Counted from the stretch's first letter, positions 50,796-59,567 are shown. The stretch: DNA of 64,000 nucleotides from CALDSL01 sp039810245 (GCA_039810245.1 JBDHWQ010000009.1:1-64000); one strand, 5' to 3'. Notes: generated from the letters alone by a model not told the origin. Numbers and translations: made by a program.

Positions 50796-51098
50796 ATGGA
50801 CAATCTACTAAACTGGTTGCAAGACATCTACAAGAATGATCTCTGTAATGATTCTTGGGAGCACACGCATGGAATCAAAATCGACACTTTGGACCCTGGA
50901 TGGGATTTCGAGTTCGATTTACGTGATACTGATTTAGAAAACGCTTCATTTGAAGAGGTCTTTATTCGGGTTGATAAGCTAAACTGGTATCAATGTTGGG
51001 TAAAAGATGGAGTATTTCATGGATGGGGAGGGCCAGAAAACCTGACTAGCATATTGAAGGTATTCCGTCATTGGTATGAAAAAAACACCGTAGATTGA
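50796..51098 (+). CDS. Imm53-like immunity protein
   Basis: A 100-residue protein that fits the Imm53 family of polymorphic-toxin immunity proteins: LLNWLQDIYKNDLCNDSWEHTHGIKIDTLDPGWDFEFDL, then the acidic WYQCWVKDGVFHGWGGPENLTSILKVFRHWYEKN. Family members are cytoplasmic and neutralise nuclease-type toxin C-termini; the toxin is not in this window. ATG at 50796 is chosen; an upstream TTG at 50790 would add two residues. The Shine-Dalgarno is weak. Confidence 0.72.
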   Translation: MDNLLNWLQDIYKNDLCNDSWEHTHGIKIDTLDPGWDFEFDLRDTDLENASFEEVFIRVDKLNWYQCWVKDGVFHGWGGPENLTSILKVFRHWYEKNTVD

Positions 51099-51129
51099 AG
51101 TGCGTTCAATCCCCTGCGCGGACGATGAA

Positions 51130-51145
51130 GCGAACTCACCCTACC
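51130..51145 (+). repeat. Cassette hairpin element 4 (degenerate)
   Basis: GCGAACTCACCCTACC, the right half of the same hairpin element; GTTCAAT of a possible left half lies at 51104-51110. It precedes the gene at 51181. Confidence 0.45.
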
Positions 51146-51180
51146 AACTATTCGAGCATCGAAGGCATGAGGTGACTTCA

Positions 51181-51690
51181 ATGAAAAAATGGACAATACT
51201 TATAGTCATATCAATCGCCTTTACGATAGGAATTTTTTTAATGTTTCGAATCTATACCGAAAAGCAATTTCAGGATAATTTCGATAATGTGGAAATGAAC
51301 AAAAGGTTAAAATTTCTTGCTCCTGCTCACGAAAGGAATACATACAAAATTCGCGATGGAGTTCACTTGCAACTGGTGAATAATTCAACCGAAAAAATTC
51401 TCTTTACAATCGATTCGGATACAGTGATCATGTACTATGATTTTGACAGCTTCACCTGGAAAGAGATTGAAAATCAGGTGGAGCATATAGATATTTCCGG
51501 AAACGATACCCAATTCATTCAAACTTTTCAGCCAGAAAAACCAGCGTTACCCATTTGGATAAAACCTCGTTTTGATCCAAGTATCAAAAAAGTAACTCTG
51601 CGCGTGGTAGCCACAGGAGAAATATATCAGGACGGTACGCCTACCGGAAAGCTCACAGGCGCTTATATTGATTTGACTTTATATAAATAG
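51181..51690 (+). CDS. Signal-anchored extracellular protein of unknown function
   Basis: A 169-residue protein with an N-terminal membrane anchor (WTILIVISIAFTIGIFLMFRIY, about 4-25) and a beta-rich external domain (VHLQLVNNSTEKILFTIDSDTVIMYYDFDS; KKVTLRVVATGEIYQDGTPTGKLTGAYIDLTLYK). No cysteine, lipobox or catalytic motif. GAGGTGA lies 7 bp before the ATG. Last of the four island genes; its stop codon TAG is the first bases of a further AGCCAGTAGG word. Confidence 0.58.
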   Translation: MKKWTILIVISIAFTIGIFLMFRIYTEKQFQDNFDNVEMNKRLKFLAPAHERNTYKIRDGVHLQLVNNSTEKILFTIDSDTVIMYYDFDSFTWKEIENQVEHIDISGNDTQFIQTFQPEKPALPIWIKPRFDPSIKKVTLRVVATGEIYQDGTPTGKLTGAYIDLTLYK

Positions 51691-51768
51691 CCAGTAGGCT
51701 GGGTTCGTTTCACTGACTACGTGGCGGGAAGCTCCCACGCACCGCCGGGTGAAACTGCTAAGGAATTG

Positions 51769-51806
51769 ATGGGGTCATATCGCTGCGCGCAGCGATATGA
51801 CCCCAT
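51769..51806. terminator. 38-nt perfect palindrome
   Basis: The arms 51769-51787 and 51788-51806 are exact reverse complements (ATGGGGTCATATCGCTGCG). A short T-rich stretch follows on the forward strand. It lies between the island and the reverse-strand response regulator, so it may end transcription from both sides. Confidence 0.7.
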
Positions 51807-51841
51807 CTGTCTGTTTTAACCGATCTCCGAGGCGCCGTCGC

Positions 51842-52546
51842 TTACCCGGCTTCTTTCTCCACCGGGGGCATCAGATACCCCAGGCCGGAGCGGGTGACGA
51901 TGTGTTTGGGCTGGTGCGGGTTGTCTTCCAGCTTCTGGCGCAGGCGGGCGATGGATACCCACAGGATTTCTTTGTCTTCGCGGTACTGCGGGCCCCAGAT
52001 GGCCACCAGCAGGTCTTCGGCGGTGAGCACCTGGCCCACGTTGTGCGCGAACTGGATCAGCAGGCGGTATTCGGTGGCGGAGAGGAACACCGGCTTGGTG
52101 TCTTTCCACACTTCGGCGCGGGCAAAGTCGATGCGCAGGTTGTCGTGGGTGAAGTAGCGGTTCTGCGTTTCCTGGTCCTGGTTTTGGGCGCGGCGCAGCA
52201 CGGCGCGCACGCGCGCCACCAGCTCGGTGGCCGAGAAGGGCTTGACCACGTAGTCGTCCGCGCCGGCGTTCAGGCCGCGCACGCGGTCCTGCTCTTCGCC
52301 GCGCGCGGTGAGCATGATGATGGGCACGTTGGAGAACTGGCGGATGCGCTCGCAGGTGGTGATGCCATCCAGCTTGGGCATCATCACGTCGAGGATCACC
52401 AGGTCCGGGCTTTGGCTGGAGACTTTTTCGAGCGCCTCTTCGCCATTATTGCCGGTGATCACTTCGTAGCCTTCGGCTTTCAGGTTCACCTGTAGCAGGT
52501 GCACGTATAACGGTTCGTCGTCTACAACCAGGATGCGCGTGCTCAT
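51842..52546 (-). CDS. OmpR-family response regulator
   Basis: A 234-residue regulator. The receiver domain has acidic D9-D10, phosphoacceptor D53 in LVILDVMMPKLDG, and K in DDYVVKPFSA; the C-terminal winged-helix domain (KPVFLSATEYRLLIQFAHNVGQVLTAEDLLVAIWGPQYR) binds DNA. Its start overlaps the stop of the adjacent histidine kinase by 4 bp, so kinase and regulator are translated together. Target genes unknown. Confidence 0.95.
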   Translation of the reverse strand: MSTRILVVDDEPLYVHLLQVNLKAEGYEVITGNNGEEALEKVSSQSPDLVILDVMMPKLDGITTCERIRQFSNVPIIMLTARGEEQDRVRGLNAGADDYVVKPFSATELVARVRAVLRRAQNQDQETQNRYFTHDNLRIDFARAEVWKDTKPVFLSATEYRLLIQFAHNVGQVLTAEDLLVAIWGPQYREDKEILWVSIARLRQKLEDNPHQPKHIVTRSGLGYLMPPVEKEAG

Positions 52547-53790
52547 TGTTTACCCTCCGGAATGGTTGTGCTGGTGTCTTTACTGGGCGCCGCCGCTTGC
52601 AGCGGCAATTGAATATGAAAGGTGGAACCCTTGCCGACTTCCGACGTGACGCTGATCTGCCCGTAGTGGGCGTCAATAATCTGCTGGCAAATGAACAGCC
52701 CCAGGCCCGAGCCGTGCACGTTGGGGGTCTGGTCGGGGCTGCGGAAGAAGCGCTCGAAGAGGTGCGGCACGTACTGCGGCGGGATGCCCGCGCCGTGGTC
52801 TTCGATGCTGAGGTGGACGTGTCGGCCTTCGGGACGGATGCGGATGAACAGCGGCGAACCGGGCGCGTACTTGACCGCGTTGCCGATGATGTTCTCCAGC
52901 ACCTGCGCCAGGCGGCGCGGGTCGCCCATTACCGTGCCGTTGACCTTTTCGGATTCGTAGAAGATCTGCAGTTTGGGGTGGTGCAGGTGGGCGCGGGCGA
53001 TGACGTCGTTCATCAGGCCGTCCAGCCGCACCGGCTGGAAGTTCATGGGAAGCTGTCCGCTTTGCAGGCGGGCGGAATCGAGCAGGTTTTCGATCAGCTC
53101 TTCCAGGTGGTCGGTTTCCTGGTCGATGATGCTGAGGAATTCCTGCTGGGTCTTCTGGTCCCAGGCCAGGTCGGAGCGCAGCAGGGTGGTGGTGTAGCCC
53201 TTGATAAAGCCCAGCGGGCTGCGCAGCTCGTGGGTGATGGTGGAGACGAAGCTCTCCTGCAGCTTGGCCTGCTGGTTGAGGGCTTCCACCACCTGCATGC
53301 GCTGCTGCACGTCTTCGCGCTCGAGCAGCAGGGCCACCTGCTGGCCGATAAACTCGCCGAGCTGGATTTCTGTTGGGGCGAAAGGCGGGCTGCCAAAGCG
53401 GATGAAGACCAGCACGCCGGCCACGCGCCCCGCGTGCTGCACCGGGATGCCCAGCAGGTAGGGGCGGTTGAGGCGGTCGACGTTGGCGTCATTGACCGGC
53501 TCTTGCAGCACGGTGCTGCCCTGGCTGATGACCTGATTGGCGATGGTTTCGCCCCAGGCGATATCGGCCTCGGCGGACCGGCCGCGGCCCATGGCGCGCG
53601 CGTAGTACACGTCCAGGTGCCGGTCGTCGCCGGCGTGGTAGACCACCATGTTATCGAAAATGAAGACGTCGTGGATATAGGTGGTGATCTCGTCCAGCGC
53701 GGTGTGGCCGTCCGCGGCGCGCGCGGCGATCTTGCTGATCTGGTAGAGGTGCTGCGGCTCGATGGGAGAAAAGGGCGCTTTTCTGGGCAT
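52543..53790 (-). CDS. GAF-domain sensor histidine kinase
   Basis: A 415-residue soluble kinase: a GAF-like sensory region (~15-155), a coiled linker, the HisKA helix with phospho-H187 in STITHELRSPLG, and an HATPase domain with N-box NIIGNAVKYAPG and G-boxes EDHGAGIPP, GSGLGLFI. No membrane helix. The ATG at 53790 is used because it starts 35 bp after the upstream gene's stop; longer frames overlap that gene. It is probably the direct partner of the OmpR regulator with which it overlaps. Confidence 0.92.
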   Translation of the reverse strand: MPRKAPFSPIEPQHLYQISKIAARAADGHTALDEITTYIHDVFIFDNMVVYHAGDDRHLDVYYARAMGRGRSAEADIAWGETIANQVISQGSTVLQEPVNDANVDRLNRPYLLGIPVQHAGRVAGVLVFIRFGSPPFAPTEIQLGEFIGQQVALLLEREDVQQRMQVVEALNQQAKLQESFVSTITHELRSPLGFIKGYTTTLLRSDLAWDQKTQQEFLSIIDQETDHLEELIENLLDSARLQSGQLPMNFQPVRLDGLMNDVIARAHLHHPKLQIFYESEKVNGTVMGDPRRLAQVLENIIGNAVKYAPGSPLFIRIRPEGRHVHLSIEDHGAGIPPQYVPHLFERFFRSPDQTPNVHGSGLGLFICQQIIDAHYGQISVTSEVGKGSTFHIQLPLQAAAPSKDTSTTIPEGKQ

Positions 53791-53824
53791 GGAATGTGGG
53801 GTCGTCTGTCTCACGAAACCTGGT

Positions 53825-54880
53825 TTATCCCGGCCGGGGCATGGCCTTGAGCTGGAAGCGGAAGGCGCTGCCTTGCCCGGGGGTGGATTGGACTTCAATT
53901 TTGGAACCATGGGCTTCGATGATTTTTTTGACGAGGGCTAACCCAAGACCGGTGCCGCCGTATTTGCGGGTAGAGGAGCCGTCGAGCTGGTAAAACGGCT
54001 CAAAGACTTCCTCGATGCGCTCGGTGGGAATGCCAATGCCGGTATCTTCCACGCTGATGCGCACGAACGGGTCGTTCCACTCCACCCGCAGCCACACCAC
54101 GCCCCTGGCGGGGGTGAACTTGACAGCGTTATCCAGCAGTTGATACACGGTCCAGGAAATCTTCTCTGTATCTAATTCTACATGAGGAATGCTTGCAGGG
54201 CAAATGAACTCGAAATTTACCTTGCGCTCGGCGGCCACCTGGCGGATGCGCTCCACAAGCGTGACGAAGATGTCCTGCAGGCGCGCGGGCTGCAGGCGCA
54301 GGCTCACGTCGCCGCGCTCGGTGACCGAGAACAGGATCAGGTCTTCGATCAGGCGCTCGAGGCGTTCGGCGGAGCGGATGAGCACGCGCACGGTGTGAGT
54401 CTGCTCTTCGGTCAGGGGGCCCAGGTCGCCGCCGGCCATCAGCTCCAGGTAGCCCGCAATGTGGGTGAGCGGGGTGCGCAGCTCGTGCGAGATGTTGGCC
54501 ACGATGTTGGACTTGAGCTTGTTGACCGATTCGAGCTTTTGCAGCGCCTGCTGCAGCTCGGCGGTGCGCTCCTCCACGCGGCGCTCGAGCTGGCGGTTGG
54601 CATTCTGCAGCGCGTTGCGCAACTGCAAGATCTGCTCGGTGATGGCCTGGTCAAGCTCCGGGCGGGTGACCATACCCAGGTCGATGAGCACCTGGCCGAG
54701 CAGGTTGGGACCGTCGGCGCGGTGCGCGGCCTGGTATTCCAGCGCGCGCTGCAGGTCTTCGGCGCTGAGCAGCCCGCGCTCCACCAGGTAATCGCCCAGG
54801 CGCGGCACCAGCACCTCGGGGGTGAGGGTGGGGACCGGCGGGGTGGTGAATGGACCGGCGTTCACGCCTGCCAGACCCAC
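53825..54880 (-). CDS. Histidine kinase with N-terminal MshEN-like domain
   Basis: A 351-residue kinase. The N-terminal ~80 residues (LGDYLVERGLLSAEDLQRALEYQ ... LLGQVLIDLGMVTRPELDQAI) resemble the MshEN/type II secretion ATPase N-domain, which in some proteins binds cyclic di-GMP. A coiled coil (~84-120) follows, then HisKA with H132 in NISHELRTPL and a HATPase domain (LLDNAVKFTPARG, EDTGIGIP, GGTGLGLALV). No receiver of its own, so it may share the single response regulator with the adjacent GAF kinase. The start overlaps the amidohydrolase gene's end by 19 bp. Confidence 0.88.
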   Translation of the reverse strand: MGLAGVNAGPFTTPPVPTLTPEVLVPRLGDYLVERGLLSAEDLQRALEYQAAHRADGPNLLGQVLIDLGMVTRPELDQAITEQILQLRNALQNANRQLERRVEERTAELQQALQKLESVNKLKSNIVANISHELRTPLTHIAGYLELMAGGDLGPLTEEQTHTVRVLIRSAERLERLIEDLILFSVTERGDVSLRLQPARLQDIFVTLVERIRQVAAERKVNFEFICPASIPHVELDTEKISWTVYQLLDNAVKFTPARGVVWLRVEWNDPFVRISVEDTGIGIPTERIEEVFEPFYQLDGSSTRKYGGTGLGLALVKKIIEAHGSKIEVQSTPGQGSAFRFQLKAMPRPG

Positions 54881-56445
54881 TCTCCGGCCACCATCGTGGC
54901 GACCGGCAGGACCCGGTGCAGTTCGGCGGGCGGCAGGTCAAACGGGGCGCTCTCCAGGACGATCAGGTCGGCGTAGAAGCCAGGGCGCAGCCGGCCCAGG
55001 CGGTTTTCGAGGCCGGCGGCGTAGGCCGGGCCGGTGGTGTAGCCGTCCAGGGCTTCCTGCAGGCTCAGGCGCTGCTCGGGGTACCAGCCTTCGGACCCCG
55101 CCTGGCCGCCGGCGCGGGCGCGGGTGACGGCGGCGTGCAGCCCCCAGAACGGGTTGGGCGATTCAACCGGGGCGTCGGAGCCAAAGGCCAGGTGCGCGCC
55201 GCGCTGGAGCTGGGTGCGCCAGGCGTATGCGCCGGCGGAACGGCTGCCCCAGTGCCTGTCGGCGGTGAACATGTCGGACGTGGCGTGGATCGGCTGCATC
55301 GAGGCGATCACGTTCAGGGCGGCCAGCCGGCCGTAGTCGTCCGGGTGCAGCACCTGCACGTGCTCAATGCGGTGACGCAGCGCCGGCGCGCCGATCTCGG
55401 CTTCCAGCCCGCGCAACTGCTCGTAGGCGTTGAGGACTTCATGGTTGGCGCGGTCGCCGATGGCGTGGATGGCCATGCTCAGCCCGGTGCGCACGGCTTC
55501 CTGGCCGTACTCCACAATCTGCTCGGCATCCAGCATGAGGAAGCCGGTGTAATCGCTCTCGCCCTCGTAGGGCTGGATCATGGCGGCGGTGCGCGGGCCC
55601 AGGGCGCCATCCGCAAACAGCTTCACCGAGCCGATGCGCAGGAATGGCCCGCCAAAACCGGTGCGCAGCCCCAGCGCGGCGGCATGCGGCAGCAGCTCGA
55701 CCGGGATGCTCTTAACCACGCGCAGCCGCAGCCGGTCCTGCTCGGCCAGGTACTGCATGGCCTGGAAGCAGGCGCGGCGGTCGAAGTCATGCACGCCGGT
55801 GACGCCCATCTTCCACAGCGCGCTCTGGGCATGCTCGATCATTCCAGCCAGCTCGCCCAGCCCCGGCTCGGGCAGCAGCGATTCAACCAGCCCGGCGGCG
55901 CTCTCGTACAGGATGCCGTCCGGCTGGCCACTAGCGTCGCGGCCGATCTCGCCGCCGGCGGGGTCAGGGGTGCTGGCGGTGATGCCGGCTTTCTGCAGCG
56001 CGGCGGTGTTGGCCCAGGCTGAATGCAGCGACTTGGACGTGAGGTACACCGGGTGGCCAAAAGAGACGGCATCGAGGTCGGCGGCGGAGCCAAACCCGCC
56101 GGCCCAATCGTTCTGGTTCCATCCGTGACCCAGCACCCAGGCGCCATCCGGGGCGGTGCGGGCGCGCTCGGCCACGCGGCGCAGGCATTCTTCTTTGGTG
56201 CCGGTCTCGCAGTCGATCATCTGCAGGAAGCCGGCGTAATACTGCATGTGCAGGTGCGCGTCGGTGAGCCCAGGCCAGATGACGCGGCCGCGCATGTCTT
56301 CGCGCGGGTCACCGGGGCGCGCCAGCGCCAGCACGTCGGCATCGGAGCCCACCGCTTCGACGATGTCATTGTGGATGGCCAGGGCGGTGGCTTTGGTCTG
56401 CGCCGGGTCCTGGGTGTGGATGCGGGCGTTGTAGAGGAAGCGCAT
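54862..56445 (-). CDS. Amidohydrolase, YtcJ/Amidohydro_3 family
   Basis: A 527-residue metal-dependent hydrolase with the family signature: WPGLTDAHLHM (metal-binding HxH), HGWNQNDW, HAIGDRANHEVLNAYE, HRIEHVQVLHPDD, and the C-terminal FGSDAPVESPNPFWGLHAAVTR. Members cleave N-acyl or related amides; substrate unknown. Last of a reverse-strand run after parB; its end overlaps the second histidine kinase gene. No leader or promoter between them is clear. Confidence 0.92.
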   Translation of the reverse strand: MRFLYNARIHTQDPAQTKATALAIHNDIVEAVGSDADVLALARPGDPREDMRGRVIWPGLTDAHLHMQYYAGFLQMIDCETGTKEECLRRVAERARTAPDGAWVLGHGWNQNDWAGGFGSAADLDAVSFGHPVYLTSKSLHSAWANTAALQKAGITASTPDPAGGEIGRDASGQPDGILYESAAGLVESLLPEPGLGELAGMIEHAQSALWKMGVTGVHDFDRRACFQAMQYLAEQDRLRLRVVKSIPVELLPHAAALGLRTGFGGPFLRIGSVKLFADGALGPRTAAMIQPYEGESDYTGFLMLDAEQIVEYGQEAVRTGLSMAIHAIGDRANHEVLNAYEQLRGLEAEIGAPALRHRIEHVQVLHPDDYGRLAALNVIASMQPIHATSDMFTADRHWGSRSAGAYAWRTQLQRGAHLAFGSDAPVESPNPFWGLHAAVTRARAGGQAGSEGWYPEQRLSLQEALDGYTTGPAYAAGLENRLGRLRPGFYADLIVLESAPFDLPPAELHRVLPVATMVAGEWVWQA

Positions 56446-56449
56446 GGCG

Positions 56450-57304
56450 TTACTCCTTGAGGATGTTGTGGACCAGGGCGTTCAGCTCTTCGTCGGAATA
56501 ATAATAGATGACCAGCGAGCCGCCTTTTTTGCCGTGGCGCAGCGCCACTTTGGTGCCCAACTGGGCGCGCAGCCGCGCTTCCAGCTCGGTGATCTCAGCC
56601 ACCGGGGCCTTGCGCGCCAGGGGGGGCAGCTTTTCCCCCAGCATTTTCTTCACCAGGTCTTCCGTCTGGCGCACGTTGAGCGCGTAGCGCAGCACGGTTT
56701 GCAGCGCGGCGATTTGGGCCTGGGCGGTGTTGAGGCGCAGCAGCGAGCGCGCGTGGCCTTCGCTGATTTGCCCGGCGGTGAGCGCGGCGCGCACCGTTTC
56801 GGGCAGCTTGAGCAAGCGCAGGGTGTTGGTCACCGCCTCGCGGCTCTTGCCCACCTGCGCGCCAATCTCCTCGTGCGACAGCCCGAACTCGTCCGCGAGC
56901 TGGCGGTAGGCCTCGGCCTTTTCCAGTGCGTCCAGGTCGGCGCGCTGCACGTTTTCGATCAGCGCCAGCTCCAGGCGCTGCATGTCGGTCGCCTCGCGCA
57001 GGATCACCGGCACAGTCTCCAGCCCGGCGATGCGCGCGGCGCGCAGCCGGCGCTCGCCGGCGATGAGGATATAATGCTCCTCGCCGGGATCCTGTGTGAC
57101 GATCAGGGGCTGCAAAATGCCGTGTTGCCGGATCGATGCGGCCAGGTCCTGCAGCTCACCCTCGTCCATCTGCGCACGCGGCTGGTGCGGGTTGGGCACA
57201 ATCTTTTCGACTTCCACCTGCAGCGCGGCTCCATCCTGCGCGGGCAGGTCATCGCCGGGGATTAATGCGTTCAGCCCTTTTCCCAAGCCACCTTTTCGGG
57301 CCAT
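56450..57304 (-). CDS. parB: Chromosome-partitioning protein ParB
   Basis: A 284-residue centromere-binding protein with an N-terminal GLGKGLNALIPGDD, the CTPase/N-domain motif GERRLRAARIAGLETVPVILRE, a helix-turn-helix (GLSHEEIGAQVGKSREAVTNTLRLLKLP) that reads parS, and the RAxSLLRL/linker region, then a C-terminal dimer domain. It follows parA by 13 bp. I looked for a parS palindrome of the usual TGTTTCACGTGAAACA type and saw none in the window. Likely chromosomal, as it is not next to a replication gene. Confidence 0.95.
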   Translation of the reverse strand: MARKGGLGKGLNALIPGDDLPAQDGAALQVEVEKIVPNPHQPRAQMDEGELQDLAASIRQHGILQPLIVTQDPGEEHYILIAGERRLRAARIAGLETVPVILREATDMQRLELALIENVQRADLDALEKAEAYRQLADEFGLSHEEIGAQVGKSREAVTNTLRLLKLPETVRAALTAGQISEGHARSLLRLNTAQAQIAALQTVLRYALNVRQTEDLVKKMLGEKLPPLARKAPVAEITELEARLRAQLGTKVALRHGKKGGSLVIYYYSDEELNALVHNILKE

Positions 57305-57317
57305 CGTGACCTCCAGT

Positions 57318-58109
57318 TCAGGATTGCAGCACAGGGATGTGAATGCCGTCTTGTTCTAAAATTTCGCGCGCCAGCGCGGCATAAGCTTTGGCGGCTGAGG
57401 AATCGGGCGCATAGAGTGACACCGGGATGCCGTACGAGGGCGCTTCGGCCAGGCGAATGCTACGCGGGATGATGCTTTCGAATACCTGCTCGCCAAAATG
57501 GTTGCGCACCTCGTTGACCACGTCGCCAGACAGGCGCGTGCGGCCGTCGTACATGGTCAGCACCACACCGCGCACCTTCAGCTCGGGGAAGAGCGAGCTG
57601 CGCACGCGGCCGATGGTTTGCGTGAGCTGGCCCAGGCCTTCCAGCGCCAGGTATTCGCACTGCACCGGGATGATCACGCCGTGTTTGGCGGCCAGCAGCC
57701 CGTTGACGGTGAGGATGCTGAGCGAGGGCGGGCAGTCGACCAGGATGTAATCGTAGCGGTCGGTGATGGTGGACAGCACGTCGCGCAGGCGGAACTCGCG
57801 CCGCTCCACCTCGATCAGCTCAACCTCAGCGCCGGCCAGCGCCGGAGACGATGGCAGCAGCGAGATCTTCAGGCGCGGGTTGTGCAAAATCTGTGGCGCG
57901 ACCGGCGCCTGGCCAATCAGCACTTCGTATGTGCCATGCCGCACGGTGCGCTTGTCGATGCCCAGGCACGAAGTAGCGTTGGCCTGCGGGTCGAGGTCGA
58001 TCAGCAGGACGCGCTGCCCGTAATAGCCCAGGTATGCGCCGAGGTTGATGGCGGATGTGGTTTTGCCCACGCCGCCTTTCTGATTGACCAGGGTGTAGAT
58101 ACGCGCCAT
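57318..58109 (-). CDS. parA: Chromosome-partitioning ATPase ParA/Soj
   Basis: A 263-residue Walker-type ATPase that moves ParB-parS complexes. The deviant Walker A KGGVGKTTS starts at K11, Walker A' is LIDLDPQANATSCLGI and Walker B is ILVDCPPSLSILTVN. No N-terminal DNA-binding HTH, so it is the small chromosomal Soj type. Starts 4 bp after the PfkB kinase gene's stop, and parB follows, so all three may be one transcript. Confidence 0.96.
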   Translation of the reverse strand: MARIYTLVNQKGGVGKTTSAINLGAYLGYYGQRVLLIDLDPQANATSCLGIDKRTVRHGTYEVLIGQAPVAPQILHNPRLKISLLPSSPALAGAEVELIEVERREFRLRDVLSTITDRYDYILVDCPPSLSILTVNGLLAAKHGVIIPVQCEYLALEGLGQLTQTIGRVRSSLFPELKVRGVVLTMYDGRTRLSGDVVNEVRNHFGEQVFESIIPRSIRLAEAPSYGIPVSLYAPDSSAAKAYAALAREILEQDGIHIPVLQS

Positions 58110-58113
58110 CGGG

Positions 58114-58977
58114 TCAGCTCCCGCGGATGACTTCTACCTGTGCCGCGGCCACTTCATCGGGCATGGGAACCCCGTTCAGGCCGCGGCGGGTGACGGAATG
58201 GGCTGCAATCTGGTTGGCAAAGCGCGCGGCTTCCCACGGGTCGCGCGTGGAGCTCATGCGGTGGAAGAAGGCGGTGGCGAAGATATCGCCCGCGCCAACC
58301 GGGTCAACTTCCTGCATGGCCGGCGCGCGGAAGCGGCGCAGATCGCCGTTCCAGTACACGCGGCAGCCGGCCGCGCCTTCGGTGACCACCAGCACGCGCA
58401 CCGACGAGGCCATTTCTTCCACGCGGCTCTCGTCGCCCTGCACGTCTTCAATGCTGATCACCGCGGCGCTGGCTTTTTCCAGCACGTAACGCGCTTCGGG
58501 CCACTCGCCCAGGCGCACACGGCCCTGGTCATCCCACTCGCGCAGCCAGCCCTGCGGGGTGAGGCCAACGAAGGAATCGGGGAAGGAGCGCACCAGGCCG
58601 GGGTCGATCTCGTTATCCAGCGGGCCCATGTGCACGATGGGCGTGCGACGCCACGTCTCGGGAATGTGGCTGGCGTTGATCTCCGAAGCGCGGTGGTGCA
58701 GGTACTGGATGCGCCCGATGGGTGTGTAGATATTCTCGAATGTGGTGGTTTCTTCCGATGGGATCACCGACAGGGCGATGCCCTGCAGCTCGGGCGGGAT
58801 GCCCAGCTTTTCGGTGCTATAGGCGGTGACAATGCCCACGCGCAGCCCCAGGGCCCGGGCGGTGAGCGCCGCGTACGAAGCAGTTCCGCCCAGGGTGAGA
58901 CCATTGGGCGTGACGTCTTGCGTGATATGCCCAATTACCAGGTAATCAATGAGTTCGATGGGGACCAGATTTAACAT
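58114..58977 (-). CDS. PfkB-family carbohydrate/nucleoside kinase
   Basis: A 287-residue kinase of the ribokinase superfamily. GGTASYAALTARALGL near the N-terminus is the PfkB substrate-side motif, and VDPVGAGDIFATAFFHRM is the ATP-binding and catalytic motif with the general base Asp. The substrate cannot be assigned: sugars, sugar phosphates or nucleosides. It lies 3 bp after the zinc-ribbon gene's stop, in which a TATAAT (reverse strand, 58990-58985) might serve as an internal promoter. Confidence 0.88.
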   Translation of the reverse strand: MLNLVPIELIDYLVIGHITQDVTPNGLTLGGTASYAALTARALGLRVGIVTAYSTEKLGIPPELQGIALSVIPSEETTTFENIYTPIGRIQYLHHRASEINASHIPETWRRTPIVHMGPLDNEIDPGLVRSFPDSFVGLTPQGWLREWDDQGRVRLGEWPEARYVLEKASAAVISIEDVQGDESRVEEMASSVRVLVVTEGAAGCRVYWNGDLRRFRAPAMQEVDPVGAGDIFATAFFHRMSSTRDPWEAARFANQIAAHSVTRRGLNGVPMPDEVAAAQVEVIRGS

Positions 58978-58980
58978 GCT

Positions 58981-59538
58981 CTACATTATACCTGAACTGT
59001 CGGCTTTCTCGCCGCCCGCATCCGTTAAGGTTTCGGGCGGGGCGCTGGTGTCGATGGGGGTAAAGCCTTCGGCGGTGGGCGTGGTGGTTTCGATGCGCGC
59101 GCCGGGAACCGGAGTGGCGCAGTAGGGGCACAGGTTCCAGGGCAGCTCCATCAGCCGGCCGCACTCGGCGCAGGCCTTTTTGAGCCGCGTGTAGCAGTTG
59201 GGGCAGGCCACCCAATCCTCGCGCACGCGGCGGCCGCAGCCGGGGCAGGCGGGCAGATCTTCGATGGACTGTAGCAGGGCCTCTTCCTCTAATGTCTGCT
59301 GGTATTCCTGCTCCAGTGTACGGCCGGGGCGCAGGATGGCATAAATGATCACGCCGGGCAGGAACAGCACCGCCACCACCAGCACCGCCAGGATGCGCAC
59401 CAGCGGGTCGCGCGTGCGCCGGCAGATGTCGCGATAGGTCCAGATGACCAGGCTGAGCCACAACGCGGCCAGGAAAGCCGCCGCGAAGCCAACAGCAACC
59501 AGGACGAAATTGCTGAGCGTGGTGGGGTCAATCGTCAT
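58981..59538 (-). CDS. Membrane protein with double zinc ribbon
   Basis: A 185-residue protein: two hydrophobic helices (about 10-32 and 46-68), an acidic linker, then a zinc-ribbon region with cysteine pairs (LPACPGCGRRVREDWVACPNCYTRL and CAECGRLMELPWNLCPYC) and a Pro/Thr-rich tail. The ribbons are cytoplasmic by the positive-inside pattern. It is first in a reverse unit with PfkB, parA and parB. GGAG lies before the ATG. Function unknown; such proteins may scaffold membrane partners. Confidence 0.82.
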   Translation of the reverse strand: MTIDPTTLSNFVLVAVGFAAAFLAALWLSLVIWTYRDICRRTRDPLVRILAVLVVAVLFLPGVIIYAILRPGRTLEQEYQQTLEEEALLQSIEDLPACPGCGRRVREDWVACPNCYTRLKKACAECGRLMELPWNLCPYCATPVPGARIETTTPTAEGFTPIDTSAPPETLTDAGGEKADSSGIM

Positions 59539-59558
59539 GTTCGGTCTCCGATAGAGAG

Positions 59559-59567
59559 ATTATAGCA
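59559..59567 (-). promoter_or_regulatory. Extended -10 promoter of the zinc-ribbon/parAB unit
   Basis: On the reverse strand TGCTATAAT, a full extended -10 (TGnTATAAT), about 20 bp before the start of the zinc-ribbon gene. No clear -35. Confidence 0.55.

Larger units (their letters stand above)
49430..51810. other. AT-richer island of small genes and hairpin repeats
   Basis: This stretch is plainly richer in A and T than its flanks and uses different codons (AAA, GAT, ATT, TTT). It holds four small genes (49678, 50154, 50796, 51181), all forward, separated by related hairpin elements. One gene encodes an Imm53-like immunity protein. There is no integrase or transposase. It looks like horizontally gained cassettes. 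The 290 bp before the first gene hold a TATAAT at 49532-49537 and the first hairpin element. Confidence 0.7.

Noticed and set aside
56450..59538. A parS site near parAB
   Set aside because: I looked for a TGTTTCACGTGAAACA-like palindrome and found none; a degenerate site cannot be excluded.
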